A DNA stretch of 55,772 bases from Martinezella hainanensis (GCF_900094555.1 NZ_FMAC01000020.1:1-55772); one strand, 5' to 3'; shown: positions 44,229-52,845, counted from the stretch's first letter. The notes: a model not told the origin generated them from the letters alone. Translations and numbers: made by a program.

Positions 44229-45014
44229 ATGCTTTTTGGCAAGACCATCCTCATTACCGGCGTTGCCTCGGGCATCGGCGCGCGTGCCGCGGAGCTTGCG
44301 GGGCAAATGGGGGCTGACGTCATCGGCATCGATGTCCGGGAACCGTCCTCGGGCATCAGTTCCTTTATCAAAGGTGATCTTTCGACCGCCGCCGGCGTCG
44401 AGGACATCGTCAAGCAACTGCCCAACCGCATCGATGCGCTGGCCAACGTCGCCGGCCTCTCGGGAAACACCGGCGTCACGGCGACACTGGCGGTCAATTT
44501 CTACGGCCTGCGTGCCCTTTCGGAAGCCGTTGCACCGCGGCTGCGCGAAGGTGGGGCGATCGTCAACGTCGCCTCGATCGCTGGCTATGGCTGGCGCGCC
44601 AATCTGGAGCGGGCCAAGAGCTTGACGACAATCGAAGGTTTTCCGGATGTGGCCTCTCTGGTCAGCGAGCACGGACTGAAGAACGAAGAGGGGTATCCGC
44701 TTTCCAAGGAACTGCTGTTGCTTTGGACGATGCGCGCAGCGCATCAGCACCTCTTCAGAGATCGTGGCATTCGCGTCAACGCCGTCAGCCCCGGTCCAGT
44801 CGAGACGCCGATCCTGAAACAATTCCGTGCCGTACTCGGCGATGCCCGCGTCGATAGCGATATCATGCGCGTCGGCCGGGCCGGCACATCGGCTGATATC
44901 GCGCCCGCCATCCTGTTCCTGTGCTCGGACGGCGCGCGCTGGATCAACGGCGCCAACCTGCCGGTTGATGGCGGGTTGGAAGCCTCCATCAATGCCGACG
45001 TGCTCGGCTTTTGA
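44229..45014 (+). CDS. Second coniferyl-alcohol-dehydrogenase-type SDR
   Basis: A 261-residue SDR. Cofactor loop TGVASGIGARAAELAGQMGA, with Asp in IDVRE (NAD). Active site EGYPLSKELLLLWTMRA gives Y-x-x-x-K; the Ser region is IVNVASIAGYGW. Like the SDR at 25458 it has a long insert between Ser and Tyr and an E-L-L-L-x-W-T stretch, the mark of coniferyl alcohol dehydrogenases. The C terminus LFLCSDGARWINGANLPVDG also matches its paralogue. It is part of the transport operon and is followed after 27 bp by an aldehyde dehydrogenase, repeating the alcohol/aldehyde pair. Confidence 0.75.
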   Translation: MLFGKTILITGVASGIGARAAELAGQMGADVIGIDVREPSSGISSFIKGDLSTAAGVEDIVKQLPNRIDALANVAGLSGNTGVTATLAVNFYGLRALSEAVAPRLREGGAIVNVASIAGYGWRANLERAKSLTTIEGFPDVASLVSEHGLKNEEGYPLSKELLLLWTMRAAHQHLFRDRGIRVNAVSPGPVETPILKQFRAVLGDARVDSDIMRVGRAGTSADIAPAILFLCSDGARWINGANLPVDGGLEASINADVLGF

Positions 45015-45041
45015 AATACCATCCTCATCAGGAGACAAGAG

Positions 45042-46487
45042 ATGAACATTTCCCTTCTCATCAACGGCGTCGACAAGCCGGCGGCGAGCGGCCGCACCTA
45101 CGACCGCCGCGATCCCTTTACGGGAGAGATCGCCAGCACGGCGCCGGCGGCAGGACCTGAGGATGTCGCCGCCGCGATCGAGGCGGCCTCCAGCGCCTTT
45201 TCCGCATGGTCGAGCACAGGCCCTGGGCAGCGCCGCACGATCCTGGCCAAGGCAGCAGACATCATGGACGCCAAGGTCAGCGAGTTTACCAAGCTGATGA
45301 TGGAGGAGACGGGGGCAACGGCGCCCTGGGCGGGCTTCAACGTCATGCTCGCTGCAAATATCCTGCGTGAAGCAGCCGCCATGACGACGCAGATTGGCGG
45401 CGAGATCATCCCGTCCGACAAGCCCGGCACGCTCGCCATGGGCGTGCGTCAGGCAGCCGGCGTTTGCCTTGCTATCGCGCCCTGGAATGCGCCTGTGATC
45501 CTGGCGACACGCGCCATTGCCATGCCGATTGCCTGCGGCAATACCGTGATTCTCAAGGCTTCCGAGCAATGCCCCGGCACACAGCGGCTGATCGCGACTG
45601 CTCTGAGTGAGGCAGGCCTGCCGGCTGGCGTCATCAACGTGATTACCAATGCCCCAGAAGATGCGCCTGGCATCGTGGAAGCGCTGATCGCCCATCCAGC
45701 CATCCGCCGTGTCAATTTCACCGGTTCGACGAAGGTCGGCAAGATCATCGCGGAGCTCAGCGGCAAGCATCTGAAGCCCGCTCTTCTGGAACTCGGCGGC
45801 AAGGCGCCGCTCGTCGTACTTGAGGATGCGGATATCGACGGCGCGGTCAACGCGGCTATCTTCGGCGCCTTCATGCATCAGGGCCAGATCTGCATGTCGA
45901 CTGAGCGCATCATCGTGCATCAGGCGATCGCGGACACTTTCGTCGCCAAGCTTGCGGCACGAGCGGCCGCCCTGCCTGCCGGCGATCCGCGCGGCCATGT
46001 GGTTCTCGGATCCCTGATCAGCCTGGACGCAGCCAAGAAGATGGAAGAGCTGATTGCCGATGCGCAGGCCAAGGGCGCCAAGCTGGTAGCCGGCGGCAAG
46101 CGCAGCGGCACAGTGGTCGAAGCCACATTGCTCGATTTCGTCTCGCCTGACATGCGCGTCTATTCGGAAGAATCCTTCGGTCCGGTGAAGCCGATCATCC
46201 GCGTGGCGGATGAGGACGAGGCGGTGCGTGTCGCAAACGATACGGAATATGGCCTGTCGTCCGCCGTCTTCAGCCGCGATGTGCAGCGCGCGCTTGCCGT
46301 GGCTGGCCGCATCCAGTCCGGCATTTGCCACATCAACGGCCCAACCCTGCATGACGAGGCACAAATGCCCTTCGGCGGCGTCAAGGGCAGCGGCTACGGC
46401 CGCTTTGGCGGCAAGGCGGCGATCGCCGAATTTACCGATCTTCGGTGGATCACGATCGAGGATCCCGCCCAGCACTATCCCTTCTGA
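45042..46487 (+). CDS. Vanillin/salicylaldehyde-type aldehyde dehydrogenase (paralogue)
   Basis: A 481-residue ALDH that lines up end to end with the one at 37945. Shared stretches are REAAAMTTQIGGEIIPSDKP, FTGSTKVGKIIAELSGKHLK, LLELGGKAPLVVL (Glu) and HQGQICMSTERIIVH (Cys). The two enzymes frame the ABC importer genes, so they came from duplication or were kept for different aldehydes, such as coniferaldehyde and vanillin. AGGAGAC lies upstream of the ATG. It is the last gene of the operon; the 276 bp after it hold no supported gene. Confidence 0.8.
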   Translation: MNISLLINGVDKPAASGRTYDRRDPFTGEIASTAPAAGPEDVAAAIEAASSAFSAWSSTGPGQRRTILAKAADIMDAKVSEFTKLMMEETGATAPWAGFNVMLAANILREAAAMTTQIGGEIIPSDKPGTLAMGVRQAAGVCLAIAPWNAPVILATRAIAMPIACGNTVILKASEQCPGTQRLIATALSEAGLPAGVINVITNAPEDAPGIVEALIAHPAIRRVNFTGSTKVGKIIAELSGKHLKPALLELGGKAPLVVLEDADIDGAVNAAIFGAFMHQGQICMSTERIIVHQAIADTFVAKLAARAAALPAGDPRGHVVLGSLISLDAAKKMEELIADAQAKGAKLVAGGKRSGTVVEATLLDFVSPDMRVYSEESFGPVKPIIRVADEDEAVRVANDTEYGLSSAVFSRDVQRALAVAGRIQSGICHINGPTLHDEAQMPFGGVKGSGYGRFGGKAAIAEFTDLRWITIEDPAQHYPF

Positions 46488-46763
46488 GGGTCACGGCAGC
46501 GCCCACGATCGCGACACATGAGGAGTTCGTCGTCAAGACGGTCTAGGATCGTAGGAACGTGACGATTAATGAAATGGTTCAGTGCCTGGAGGACGTTCGC
46601 GCCCTTCAGGCGACGTCAATCGTTTCAGATCGGATTTATTAACGTCCAACAATCTTAAGAGGATCGAGTGCCAACTGATCTACCGCTTAAGAGGGAATTG
46701 ATCTGTTAATCCCCTGGACGCAGTATCCGGTCAGGCTGTGCCCAAAGCATCGGAGGAGCGGCG

Positions 46764-48194
46764 ATGCCAATGGATAAGTTACCGATCGACAATCTGCAAG
46801 ATCGGATCGATGCGGACATTAGTGAGCGCATCAAGGAGCACCAAAAGACAATCGCGCGAATTTCAGCCGGAAGACAGGCTGCCGCGCGACTTTCCGCGAA
46901 GGCGATAGCACCGCCCTTCATCATGATGTCCGTGGGAGATTCCTGGTTCGACTATCCGCTGTTGAACAACGGTCCCGCCCTCCAACAGACCGACGTAATT
47001 TTCCAACTTCAAACCTATGGGACACATCCGGTAACGGTGTTGAACCTTGCCCACTGGGGCGATGCGTCCACCGATATGATGTCAGGGCCGAAACAAGAGA
47101 GAATGATTGCACAACTTAGGGACGGGGCCAACTGGATCGGAGGCAAGCCGCATGGCATCTTAGTGTCGGCCGGAGGAAACGACGTCGTTGGCAGATTTGG
47201 AATGTTCCTTGAATTCAACAACGGCGAGAATTCCGGTCTGAATGATGATCGATTTGCGAAGACCCTTGGCATTGTGAAGGAATCCTACCTGTCGCTCTTC
47301 GAACTTAGAGACCGATACGCTCCGGGAGTCCCGATATTCGGTCACGACTACGATTTTCCGATTCCAAGCTACGTGCATCCCTTGTGTGCCGGGCCATGGC
47401 TGAAGCCCGCTCTCGATCTCAATAACTGGTCGAAAACCGACGGAGAGCGTATAGCCAAGGATGCTCTACAGCAATTTCGAAAAATGCTCCTAAGCCTTGA
47501 GGCAGTCGAGGGGAACAATTATCACCTCATCAATACACAAGGGACACTTGCCAGAGACGAGTGGGCAAACGAACTTCATCCGGTATACCTCGGCTTCCGC
47601 AAGGTAACGAAAATCTTCTACCAAAAGCTCAAAAGCTATGCGGATTCGGGATCCAAGCTGGCCGACCGGCACGTTCGGGATTTTCGGAAAGAATTCAAAC
47701 CTTACGACGTCGTAATCGCGGAAGAAGCCGCATCGATCGAGGGGGCTAGCCCCTCTAATGACATAGTCCACATCCCCGAACTGATCGACAATGGAAAATC
47801 GGCGCAGGGACTTGCAAAAGCTTGGAAAACCGCTTCGAAAGCTTTGCCGGAATTCCCGCACAACGGATGCGCCGCGCACCTAAGCGCGCTCCTGCAAGAG
47901 TCCGGGATCGACATTCAGATGACTGTCGGAGCAGGCAATCTGGCGCGACTGCTTGAAAAGCGGGGTTGGCAGCGCATTGAGATCCACTCTCAGCAAGCCG
48001 GCGACGTCGGAGTAACTTACGATCTGGATCCAGACCCTCCCGGACCCGACCATGTTTACCTAGTCGTCGAGCGGTTGGATGATGACGACATGCTGATAGC
48101 GGACAACCAGAGGCATTCGGATGAACCACACCACCGGTCAGCAACCGGGAAGCATGGCAAGACTCCAACTGAATTCTTCTTGCGCGCAACCTGA
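46764..48194 (+). CDS. SGNH hydrolase fused to Cys/His peptidase-like domain
   Basis: A 476-residue protein. Residues 50-290 have the SGNH-hydrolase blocks: SVGDSWFDYP (nucleophile Ser60), VSAGGNDVVG (137-140) and DEWANELHP (Asp265/His272 dyad). Such enzymes are lipases or esterases. After a linker, residues 362-476 read NGCAAHLSALLQES (Cys369), then GDVGVTYDLD, GPDHVYLVV (His430) and LIADNQ. The order of Cys, His and a polar residue resembles NlpC/P60- or amidase-type cysteine peptidases. No signal peptide is seen. GGAGG precedes the ATG at 46764. AT-rich flanks suggest recent arrival. The second domain is a cautious inference. The following gene may not be linked. Confidence 0.65.
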   Translation: MPMDKLPIDNLQDRIDADISERIKEHQKTIARISAGRQAAARLSAKAIAPPFIMMSVGDSWFDYPLLNNGPALQQTDVIFQLQTYGTHPVTVLNLAHWGDASTDMMSGPKQERMIAQLRDGANWIGGKPHGILVSAGGNDVVGRFGMFLEFNNGENSGLNDDRFAKTLGIVKESYLSLFELRDRYAPGVPIFGHDYDFPIPSYVHPLCAGPWLKPALDLNNWSKTDGERIAKDALQQFRKMLLSLEAVEGNNYHLINTQGTLARDEWANELHPVYLGFRKVTKIFYQKLKSYADSGSKLADRHVRDFRKEFKPYDVVIAEEAASIEGASPSNDIVHIPELIDNGKSAQGLAKAWKTASKALPEFPHNGCAAHLSALLQESGIDIQMTVGAGNLARLLEKRGWQRIEIHSQQAGDVGVTYDLDPDPPGPDHVYLVVERLDDDDMLIADNQRHSDEPHHRSATGKHGKTPTEFFLRAT

Positions 48195-48731
48195 ATTGTC
48201 ATGCCGCTCATAGCGATTTGGATCCCATTGTTGGGTAGGTTTTGGCTCCGGCCGAAATGGTATGCTAAGCGCTCACACCGGCCGGAAATTATCCAATATT
48301 TAGCAAAAGATTATAAACCAATCACTCCGGCAGCTTTAATTAAACAAAGCGCTTGAAGAGATAAGCACCTACGGGGATCGAATCAGCTATATCGACTTTT
48401 GAGCAAAATCCTCTAATTATATCAAATACCTGTTACAATATTTGGTGCCAAGATCTACTTCACGACACCGCGCAAGACTGGCTCCGGTTCGCGCCGTAGC
48501 TATTCAACGTCGCGATAACAGACTGTTGCCCATCCCAGCAAATCACGGCCGATATATTCGATCACGGGATCCCAGTGAAGCTATGCAGCTCGTTTACGCC
48601 AGACTGCTTCGTCCGTGCCGACGAAGATCTCGTGTGATTCCGGGACAACGCCCTTGAGATGGCATGATATCTGTTGACGTCCGGTCGGTGTTCGTGACTT
48701 CCTCTGACGCGAGACACATCAGAAGGCTGCC
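48195..48731 (+). other. AT-rich gap
   Basis: Over 500 bp with no supported gene. The first half is clearly AT-rich compared with its neighbours, and the frame at 48442-48657 is Arg-rich noise. A TTGACG near 48671 could serve as a -35 for the secreted-protein gene at 48732. Confidence 0.4.
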
Positions 48732-49211
48732 ATGTATCGCTTCTCCATCATCTTGGCCGCATGTGTATTCGCCACGTCGGTTGTTGCCGCGGACTTCAAA
48801 CTGTACGAAAACGGCCGCTTCGGGTACGCGATCGACCTTCCAGCAGACTTCAAAACGGTTCAGACGCCCGACAACGGCGACGGAATTGGTCTCAACAGCG
48901 CCGACGGGACGGCGAAGCTATCGGTCTGGGGCAACTATCTGACGGAAGGCGGCTTCAGCCAGGAGAGTGACCTTCGGAAGAAGTTCGAGACCGAGGACGG
49001 ATGGAAGTTCACCTACGAGAAGCGGGGTTCATCATGGGCGAGCTTTTCGGGAATCAAGGGCGACCGGATCATCTACATGCGGCAAATCGCGCTCTGCGAT
49101 GACGCAATGGGGAACTTCACATTCGAGTACCCCGCAGCGCAACAAAAGCGGTTCGGGCCGCTGGTTGACAGGATGGTGAAGACGCTTGAGGCACCGAAGC
49201 ACTGCGACTGA
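48732..49211 (+). CDS. Small secreted hypothetical protein
   Basis: A 159-residue protein with a Sec signal (YRFSIILAACVFATSVVAA, cut before DFKLYEN). The mature part reads GRFGYAIDLPADFKTVQTPD and later KGDRIIYMRQIALC, with a single pair of Cys (one mid-protein, one in the last residues, PKHCD) likely to be disulphide-bonded. The GYAIDLPADF motif is common in rhizobial secreted proteins of unknown role. It follows the SGNH-fusion gene on the same strand but 537 bp away, so an effector-immunity relation is not supported by spacing. No clear ribosome site. Confidence 0.6.
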   Translation: MYRFSIILAACVFATSVVAADFKLYENGRFGYAIDLPADFKTVQTPDNGDGIGLNSADGTAKLSVWGNYLTEGGFSQESDLRKKFETEDGWKFTYEKRGSSWASFSGIKGDRIIYMRQIALCDDAMGNFTFEYPAAQQKRFGPLVDRMVKTLEAPKHCD

Positions 49212-49513
49212 GAGCCGCGGGCTGAGTCATCACAGAGCGTGCCGCATTGCGCGCCAGAATATCGACAAGTTCGTTGTGACCAGCCCGGGAATGTCCGTTG
49301 CATCATTCCGTTACGACATGGGAGCCGTTCCAGAAGGCGGTCGAATTGCTGCCAGGATGTGAGGATTTCAATCCGATCTTACAGAAGCAAACAAAACCAA
49401 CTCTTTCAATAAATTATGAGCGCGCAGCAGGTAGTCGTAAAATGCGCAAGTGGATCATTCTCAGCTGGTAATCAGCAGGCAGAGCCCTAAGCAGCACTCG
49501 AGAGATGCCTGTC
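49212..49513 (+). other. Intergenic gap between convergent genes
   Basis: It separates the secreted-protein gene from the epimerase gene that reads toward it. No coding sequence or strong hairpin was seen. Confidence 0.45.
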
Positions 49514-50494
49514 CTATCCCAAAGCGCCTTGCGCTGCGCAAATTCTGTCGATCAGAGCATCGAGCTCACCCTTTGGGGGACGATTTTTGGAAAGGCGACG
49601 CTTCAAATGCATGATCGGTTCGGCGAGGATTTCTTCCAAGTTCTCGGCGCAGGTGAAGTCGCCGGCAACGCGCTTGACCTTCGAATTGTCGAAGATCGCG
49701 GTCCAGGCCTTGTCGCCGACCAAGGGGCCTATCCAATCCGGATTATACTTGATCAGCGTATCCGTCGGCACGTGGACGATTTTCGCCTCGACACCCAGCA
49801 ATCTGGCGACCGCCTTCTGAATATCATCCCATATATGGGCGCGATCGGACGTGATGTGGAAGATTTCATTGAGGGCTGCCTGCTTGCCGAAAAGCCCGAC
49901 GAAAGGCACTGCAAAATCGACCGAGCGCGTCAGTGTCCACGGCGTGTGGCCATCACCCGCGACAATCGTGGGCTCGCCATCCAGCATGCGTCTCGCCATG
50001 ACATCGCTGTCGCCCATCATGATCGGCAGGCCGGTGCGGACGGTGTGACTGGGACGGACGATCGTCCAGGCCAGCCCCTTTGACGCCATGAGCAGCTCCT
50101 CGCAGGCGATCTTGGCCTGACTGTAGGGCCAGTAGGGATTGATCGCCGGCGTCTTCTCGGTGATCACATAATGGCACGCCGGCTTCTCGTAGACCGAAGC
50201 CGACGAGATGAAAATATACTGGCCGCAATGGCCCGCAAACACCTCGATATCGCGCGCGATCTGATCGGGCGTGAAGGCGATGAACTGGCAGACGACGTCA
50301 TAATTGGCCTTGGCGAGATCAGCATAGGCAGCCGATCCGAGTTCGCCGGTGATCGAAGTCACCCCTGCGGGCAACGGGTCGCCCCTCAGACCGCGGTTGT
50401 AGACACTGACGCGATGTCCCTCGCCAACAGCACGCTCGACGCAGGGATATGAGATTTGGCCGGTACCGCCAATGAAAAGCACGTTCAAAGCCAT
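49514..50494 (-). CDS. NAD-dependent epimerase/dehydratase (extended SDR)
   Basis: A 326-residue Rossmann enzyme. The NAD loop is VLFIGGTGQISYPCVERAVG with YNRG after strand 2. The active-site region is FISSASVYEKPACHYVITEK followed by WPYSQAKIACEELL (Y-x-x-x-K). This is the pattern of NAD-dependent epimerase/dehydratases that act on nucleotide sugars, although the G-x-x-G-x-I/S glycine spacing varies. It lies alone on the minus strand downstream of the nrsF-like gene, 167 bp away. Substrate unknown. Confidence 0.75.
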   Translation of the reverse strand: MALNVLFIGGTGQISYPCVERAVGEGHRVSVYNRGLRGDPLPAGVTSITGELGSAAYADLAKANYDVVCQFIAFTPDQIARDIEVFAGHCGQYIFISSASVYEKPACHYVITEKTPAINPYWPYSQAKIACEELLMASKGLAWTIVRPSHTVRTGLPIMMGDSDVMARRMLDGEPTIVAGDGHTPWTLTRSVDFAVPFVGLFGKQAALNEIFHITSDRAHIWDDIQKAVARLLGVEAKIVHVPTDTLIKYNPDWIGPLVGDKAWTAIFDNSKVKRVAGDFTCAENLEEILAEPIMHLKRRLSKNRPPKGELDALIDRICAAQGALG

Positions 50495-50661
50495 GTGAAG
50501 GACCTCGGCGTCTAATTGGTAGGATCAATGACTACCATTCATAACGCGAAAAAGCCTTATCGTCTCCCCTTGATCGCTCTTGCGACGACCATCACCGTCA
50601 GAAAACTGGTGCGGCTTCAGATCGGCAGCGTGCGTGGGCCAGTCGGCTGGCGAAAAGGAAG

Positions 50662-51303
50662 CTACCAGCGCAGGCTCACTTTGCCGGCCAGGCTTCCGAA
50701 CAGCCCACTCAGCAGGATGCCGAGCGTGTACCATATGGCGATGAATGGGATACCGTTTTCGACACAGGCCCAGGAATATACCCAGCCGCCGACGCCCCCG
50801 GCGCAAGCACCCGCCACGAAGCCGGCAAGCACCGGACGCGTGGGGGCGGCACGCCTGAGAAACCACATGTTGGCGCAAAAAGCCGGAATGCCGAAAGCCA
50901 CGATCAGGAACGGGCAAAAGGACGCCGAGTATCCGACGATGAGACCGGGATAGGATGAAGCCGGCGACAGTGCGAGCTGAACGACCGCCAGCAGCACAAC
51001 GATAGCGAACGCCACAGCCAAGACCCGACCCATGCTGCCAGTCGAACCGTCGGGTCGCGCAACCCGCTCAAGAGCGACGATCGTCGCGCTCATCAAGATG
51101 GCGGTATACAAAAACTTCACCCAGAACGCCGCGACCGTCACCTGATGCAGATGCGGGCGAAAAGGGATCGAAATGAGCAAGGCAGCAGCCGCACCGATGA
51201 CGCCGACAACGATCGCAACTGCAAGCCGCATTCGCAACGCATGACGGTGAACCGGGGTGAGGTCGCTCACCAGAGCTTCGATGAACTCATCATTTTTCGT
51301 CAT
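50662..51303 (-). CDS. nrsF: NrsF-like (DUF1109) anti-sigma membrane protein
   Basis: A 213-residue membrane protein with six hydrophobic segments after a short cytosolic N terminus (TKNDEFIEALVSDLTPVHRH). Conserved stretches are FWVKFLYTAILMSATIVALE, LIVGYSASFCPFLIVAFGIP and FVAGACAGGVGGWVYSWACV, with pairs of Cys in or near membranes. DUF1109/NrsF proteins hold SigF-type ECF sigma factors at the membrane and sense heavy metals or oxidants through Cys. The start is 51303; the gene overlaps sigF by 14 bp and is transcribed with it. Confidence 0.8.
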   Translation of the reverse strand: MTKNDEFIEALVSDLTPVHRHALRMRLAVAIVVGVIGAAAALLISIPFRPHLHQVTVAAFWVKFLYTAILMSATIVALERVARPDGSTGSMGRVLAVAFAIVVLLAVVQLALSPASSYPGLIVGYSASFCPFLIVAFGIPAFCANMWFLRRAAPTRPVLAGFVAGACAGGVGGWVYSWACVENGIPFIAIWYTLGILLSGLFGSLAGKVSLRW

Positions 51304-51808
51304 TGGCAAAACCCAGCTTGCGGCCAATCGCACGCATCCCGCGATGAATGCTGACACGAACCATTGCTTCAGACTGCCCGGTCTCGATCGCGGCTTCGGC
51401 GGTGGTCTTTCCGGCGATCTTCACCTGCCGCAAAAGCTCCCTCTGCTTGGCGGGCAGTTGATCGAGAAGGCGATCGACGTCGAGATGTGCAAACAGCGCC
51501 TCCTCCCGAAATTCACCTGCGATCTCGTCTTCCAACGCAATTTCAACGCCCTTCTTGCGGCCATTTGCCCGGAAATGATCAATCAGCTTGTATTTCGCGA
51601 TCTGGAAGAACCATGCGGTAAACGGTCGATCCCGATCGTAGGTAATGCGCCGGCCATGCACTGCCAAAAGCACCTCCTGGACCAGATCCTCGGCATCGCG
51701 ATCGGCATTGGACCCAAGCCGCCGCCGATAAAACGTCAAAAGCAGATCCCGCAGAATGACGAGCAAGCGCCTGTATGCAGCTTCATCGCCGTCAAGCGAT
51801 AGAAGCAT
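51290..51808 (-). CDS. sigF: SigF-like ECF sigma factor
   Basis: A 172-residue ECF sigma factor. Region 2 includes DAEDLVQEVLLAVHGRRITY then PFTAWFFQIAKYKLIDHFRA; region 4 is LLDQLPAKQRELLRQVKIAG then TTAEAAIETGQSEAMVRVSI and HRGMRAIGRKLG. The start is placed at 51808, where AGAGG precedes the ATG. The alternative ATG at 51847 would lie about ten bases after the promoter -10 and has no ribosome site. The NrsF-like gene follows with overlap. The promoter upstream matches the promoter of the divergent operon, so the factor should activate both. Confidence 0.85.
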   Translation of the reverse strand: MLLSLDGDEAAYRRLLVILRDLLLTFYRRRLGSNADRDAEDLVQEVLLAVHGRRITYDRDRPFTAWFFQIAKYKLIDHFRANGRKKGVEIALEDEIAGEFREEALFAHLDVDRLLDQLPAKQRELLRQVKIAGKTTAEAAIETGQSEAMVRVSIHRGMRAIGRKLGFANDEK

Positions 51809-51857
51809 CAAACCTCTCAGGACCTGTTCCGACACTGATTTAGTCATTCACGGGCAG

Positions 51858-51886
51858 TCATTCGTTGATCGGCGCTACTTGTTACA
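51858..51886 (-). promoter_or_regulatory. ECF promoter of sigF-nrsF
   Basis: On the minus strand: TGTAAC (51886-51881), a 16-bp spacer, then CGAATGA (51864-51858). It matches the GTAACC-N16-CGAA type reported for Caulobacter SigF and is identical in spacing and core to the divergent promoter. Confidence 0.75.
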
Positions 51887-51938
51887 TCCTCATCCGAATT
51901 TTTTGTCCCCTTTCTTGCGATCACAACGGCGTGATCTC

Positions 51939-51967
51939 TGTAACGCATTCGCGAAGGCGTCGAATGA
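51939..51967 (+). promoter_or_regulatory. ECF promoter of the oxidoreductase operon
   Basis: TGTAAC (51939-51944), 16-bp spacer, CGAATGA (51961-51967). Transcription should start near 51974, giving a leader of about 130 bases before the DUF5666-like gene, which contains a strong hairpin. Confidence 0.75.
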
Positions 51968-51981
51968 GGGGGCGGAATTAA

Positions 51982-52027
51982 GGGGCAATCCGGTGCTATC
52001 GACACGACGCCATTTACGGATTGCCCC
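51982..52027 (+). other. 11-bp perfect hairpin in the 5' leader
   Basis: GGGGCAATCCG (51982-51992) pairs exactly with CGGATTGCCCC (52017-52027) around a 24-base loop. No T-run follows, so it is not a classic terminator. It lies in the leader of the sigF-dependent operon and could affect stability or translation. Confidence 0.6.
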
Positions 52028-52107
52028 GTTTCCAAAGCGATCACCCTACCCGCTCCAGATAGCCGGATGGGGATCATGTCGAGAAGATCGAAGATATGGA
52101 GAGCAGA

Positions 52108-52719
52108 ATGTCGCTCACGAAGTTGAAGATCATGGGTATGACGCTGGCGCTCGGCGCGATGACCACATTATCCGCGCATGCTGCCGACAAGGCGCGCGTT
52201 CGCGGCGTCGTGGAAAGCCTCAACGGCGATACGCTGATGGTCAAATCGCGCGAAGGCAAAGATGTGACGATCAAGTTGAAGTCCGGGTGGGCCGTCAACG
52301 GCATCGTCAACGCCTCCGTGACAGACATCAAGCCCGGGGATTTCGTCGGCATCGCTTCCGTTCCGACTGACAGCGGCATCAACGGCGCGCTTGAAGTGCT
52401 GATCTTTCCGGCCGCCATGAAGGGCACCGGCGAGGGCGATTACGGTTGGGATCTGAAGCCGAAGAGCTCGATGACCAATGCGACTGTTGCCAGCGCCGTC
52501 ACCTCGGTCAACGGTCCCACCCTGTCGCTCACCTACAAGGGCGGCGAGAAGAAGATCTCGATCCCGCCGGGCACACCGGTCGTCACCTTCGGCACAGCAA
52601 CGAAGGACGACATCAAACCCGGCGCCGGGGTCATCATCAACGGCACGACCGCTGGAGACAACACGGTTGAATCCGACCGTGTTCTGGTCGGCATAAACGG
52701 CGTCATTCCGCCAATGTGA
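52108..52719 (+). CDS. Periplasmic DUF5666-like protein
   Basis: A 203-residue protein with a Sec signal (hydrophobic core from residue 8, cut after AHAA). The mature part carries repeated beta-rich stretches: VRGVVESLNGDTLMVKSREG then KDVTIKL, and VTSVNGPTLSLTYKGGEKKI. Such G-x-V-x-x-x-x-G/D-x-x-x-x-V strands recall DUF5666 barrels. The start at 52108 follows GGAG; the frame starts at 52096. It is the first gene of a SigF-type operon with cytochrome b and a molybdopterin enzyme, so it probably protects or serves the periplasm. Biochemical role unknown. Confidence 0.7.
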   Translation: MSLTKLKIMGMTLALGAMTTLSAHAADKARVRGVVESLNGDTLMVKSREGKDVTIKLKSGWAVNGIVNASVTDIKPGDFVGIASVPTDSGINGALEVLIFPAAMKGTGEGDYGWDLKPKSSMTNATVASAVTSVNGPTLSLTYKGGEKKISIPPGTPVVTFGTATKDDIKPGAGVIINGTTAGDNTVESDRVLVGINGVIPPM

Positions 52720-52845
52720 CGCATCCATGCCGACATCATGGGTTGCCCGGTTGCCGATGGCATCCGGGCAACCTCACGGACAGCGACATCGTCGCAGCAT
52801 GTAATTTCAGATGCCGCTTCCCGGCGACAGTCAGGAGAACCATCC

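Noticed and set aside
44127..46475. A 782-codon minus-strand open frame
   Set aside because: It is antisense to two well-supported genes (SDR and ALDH). Long shadow frames are expected with this GC content, and the translation has no domain order.
48442..48657. A plus-strand frame in the AT-rich gap
   Set aside because: Arg-rich noise with no start support.
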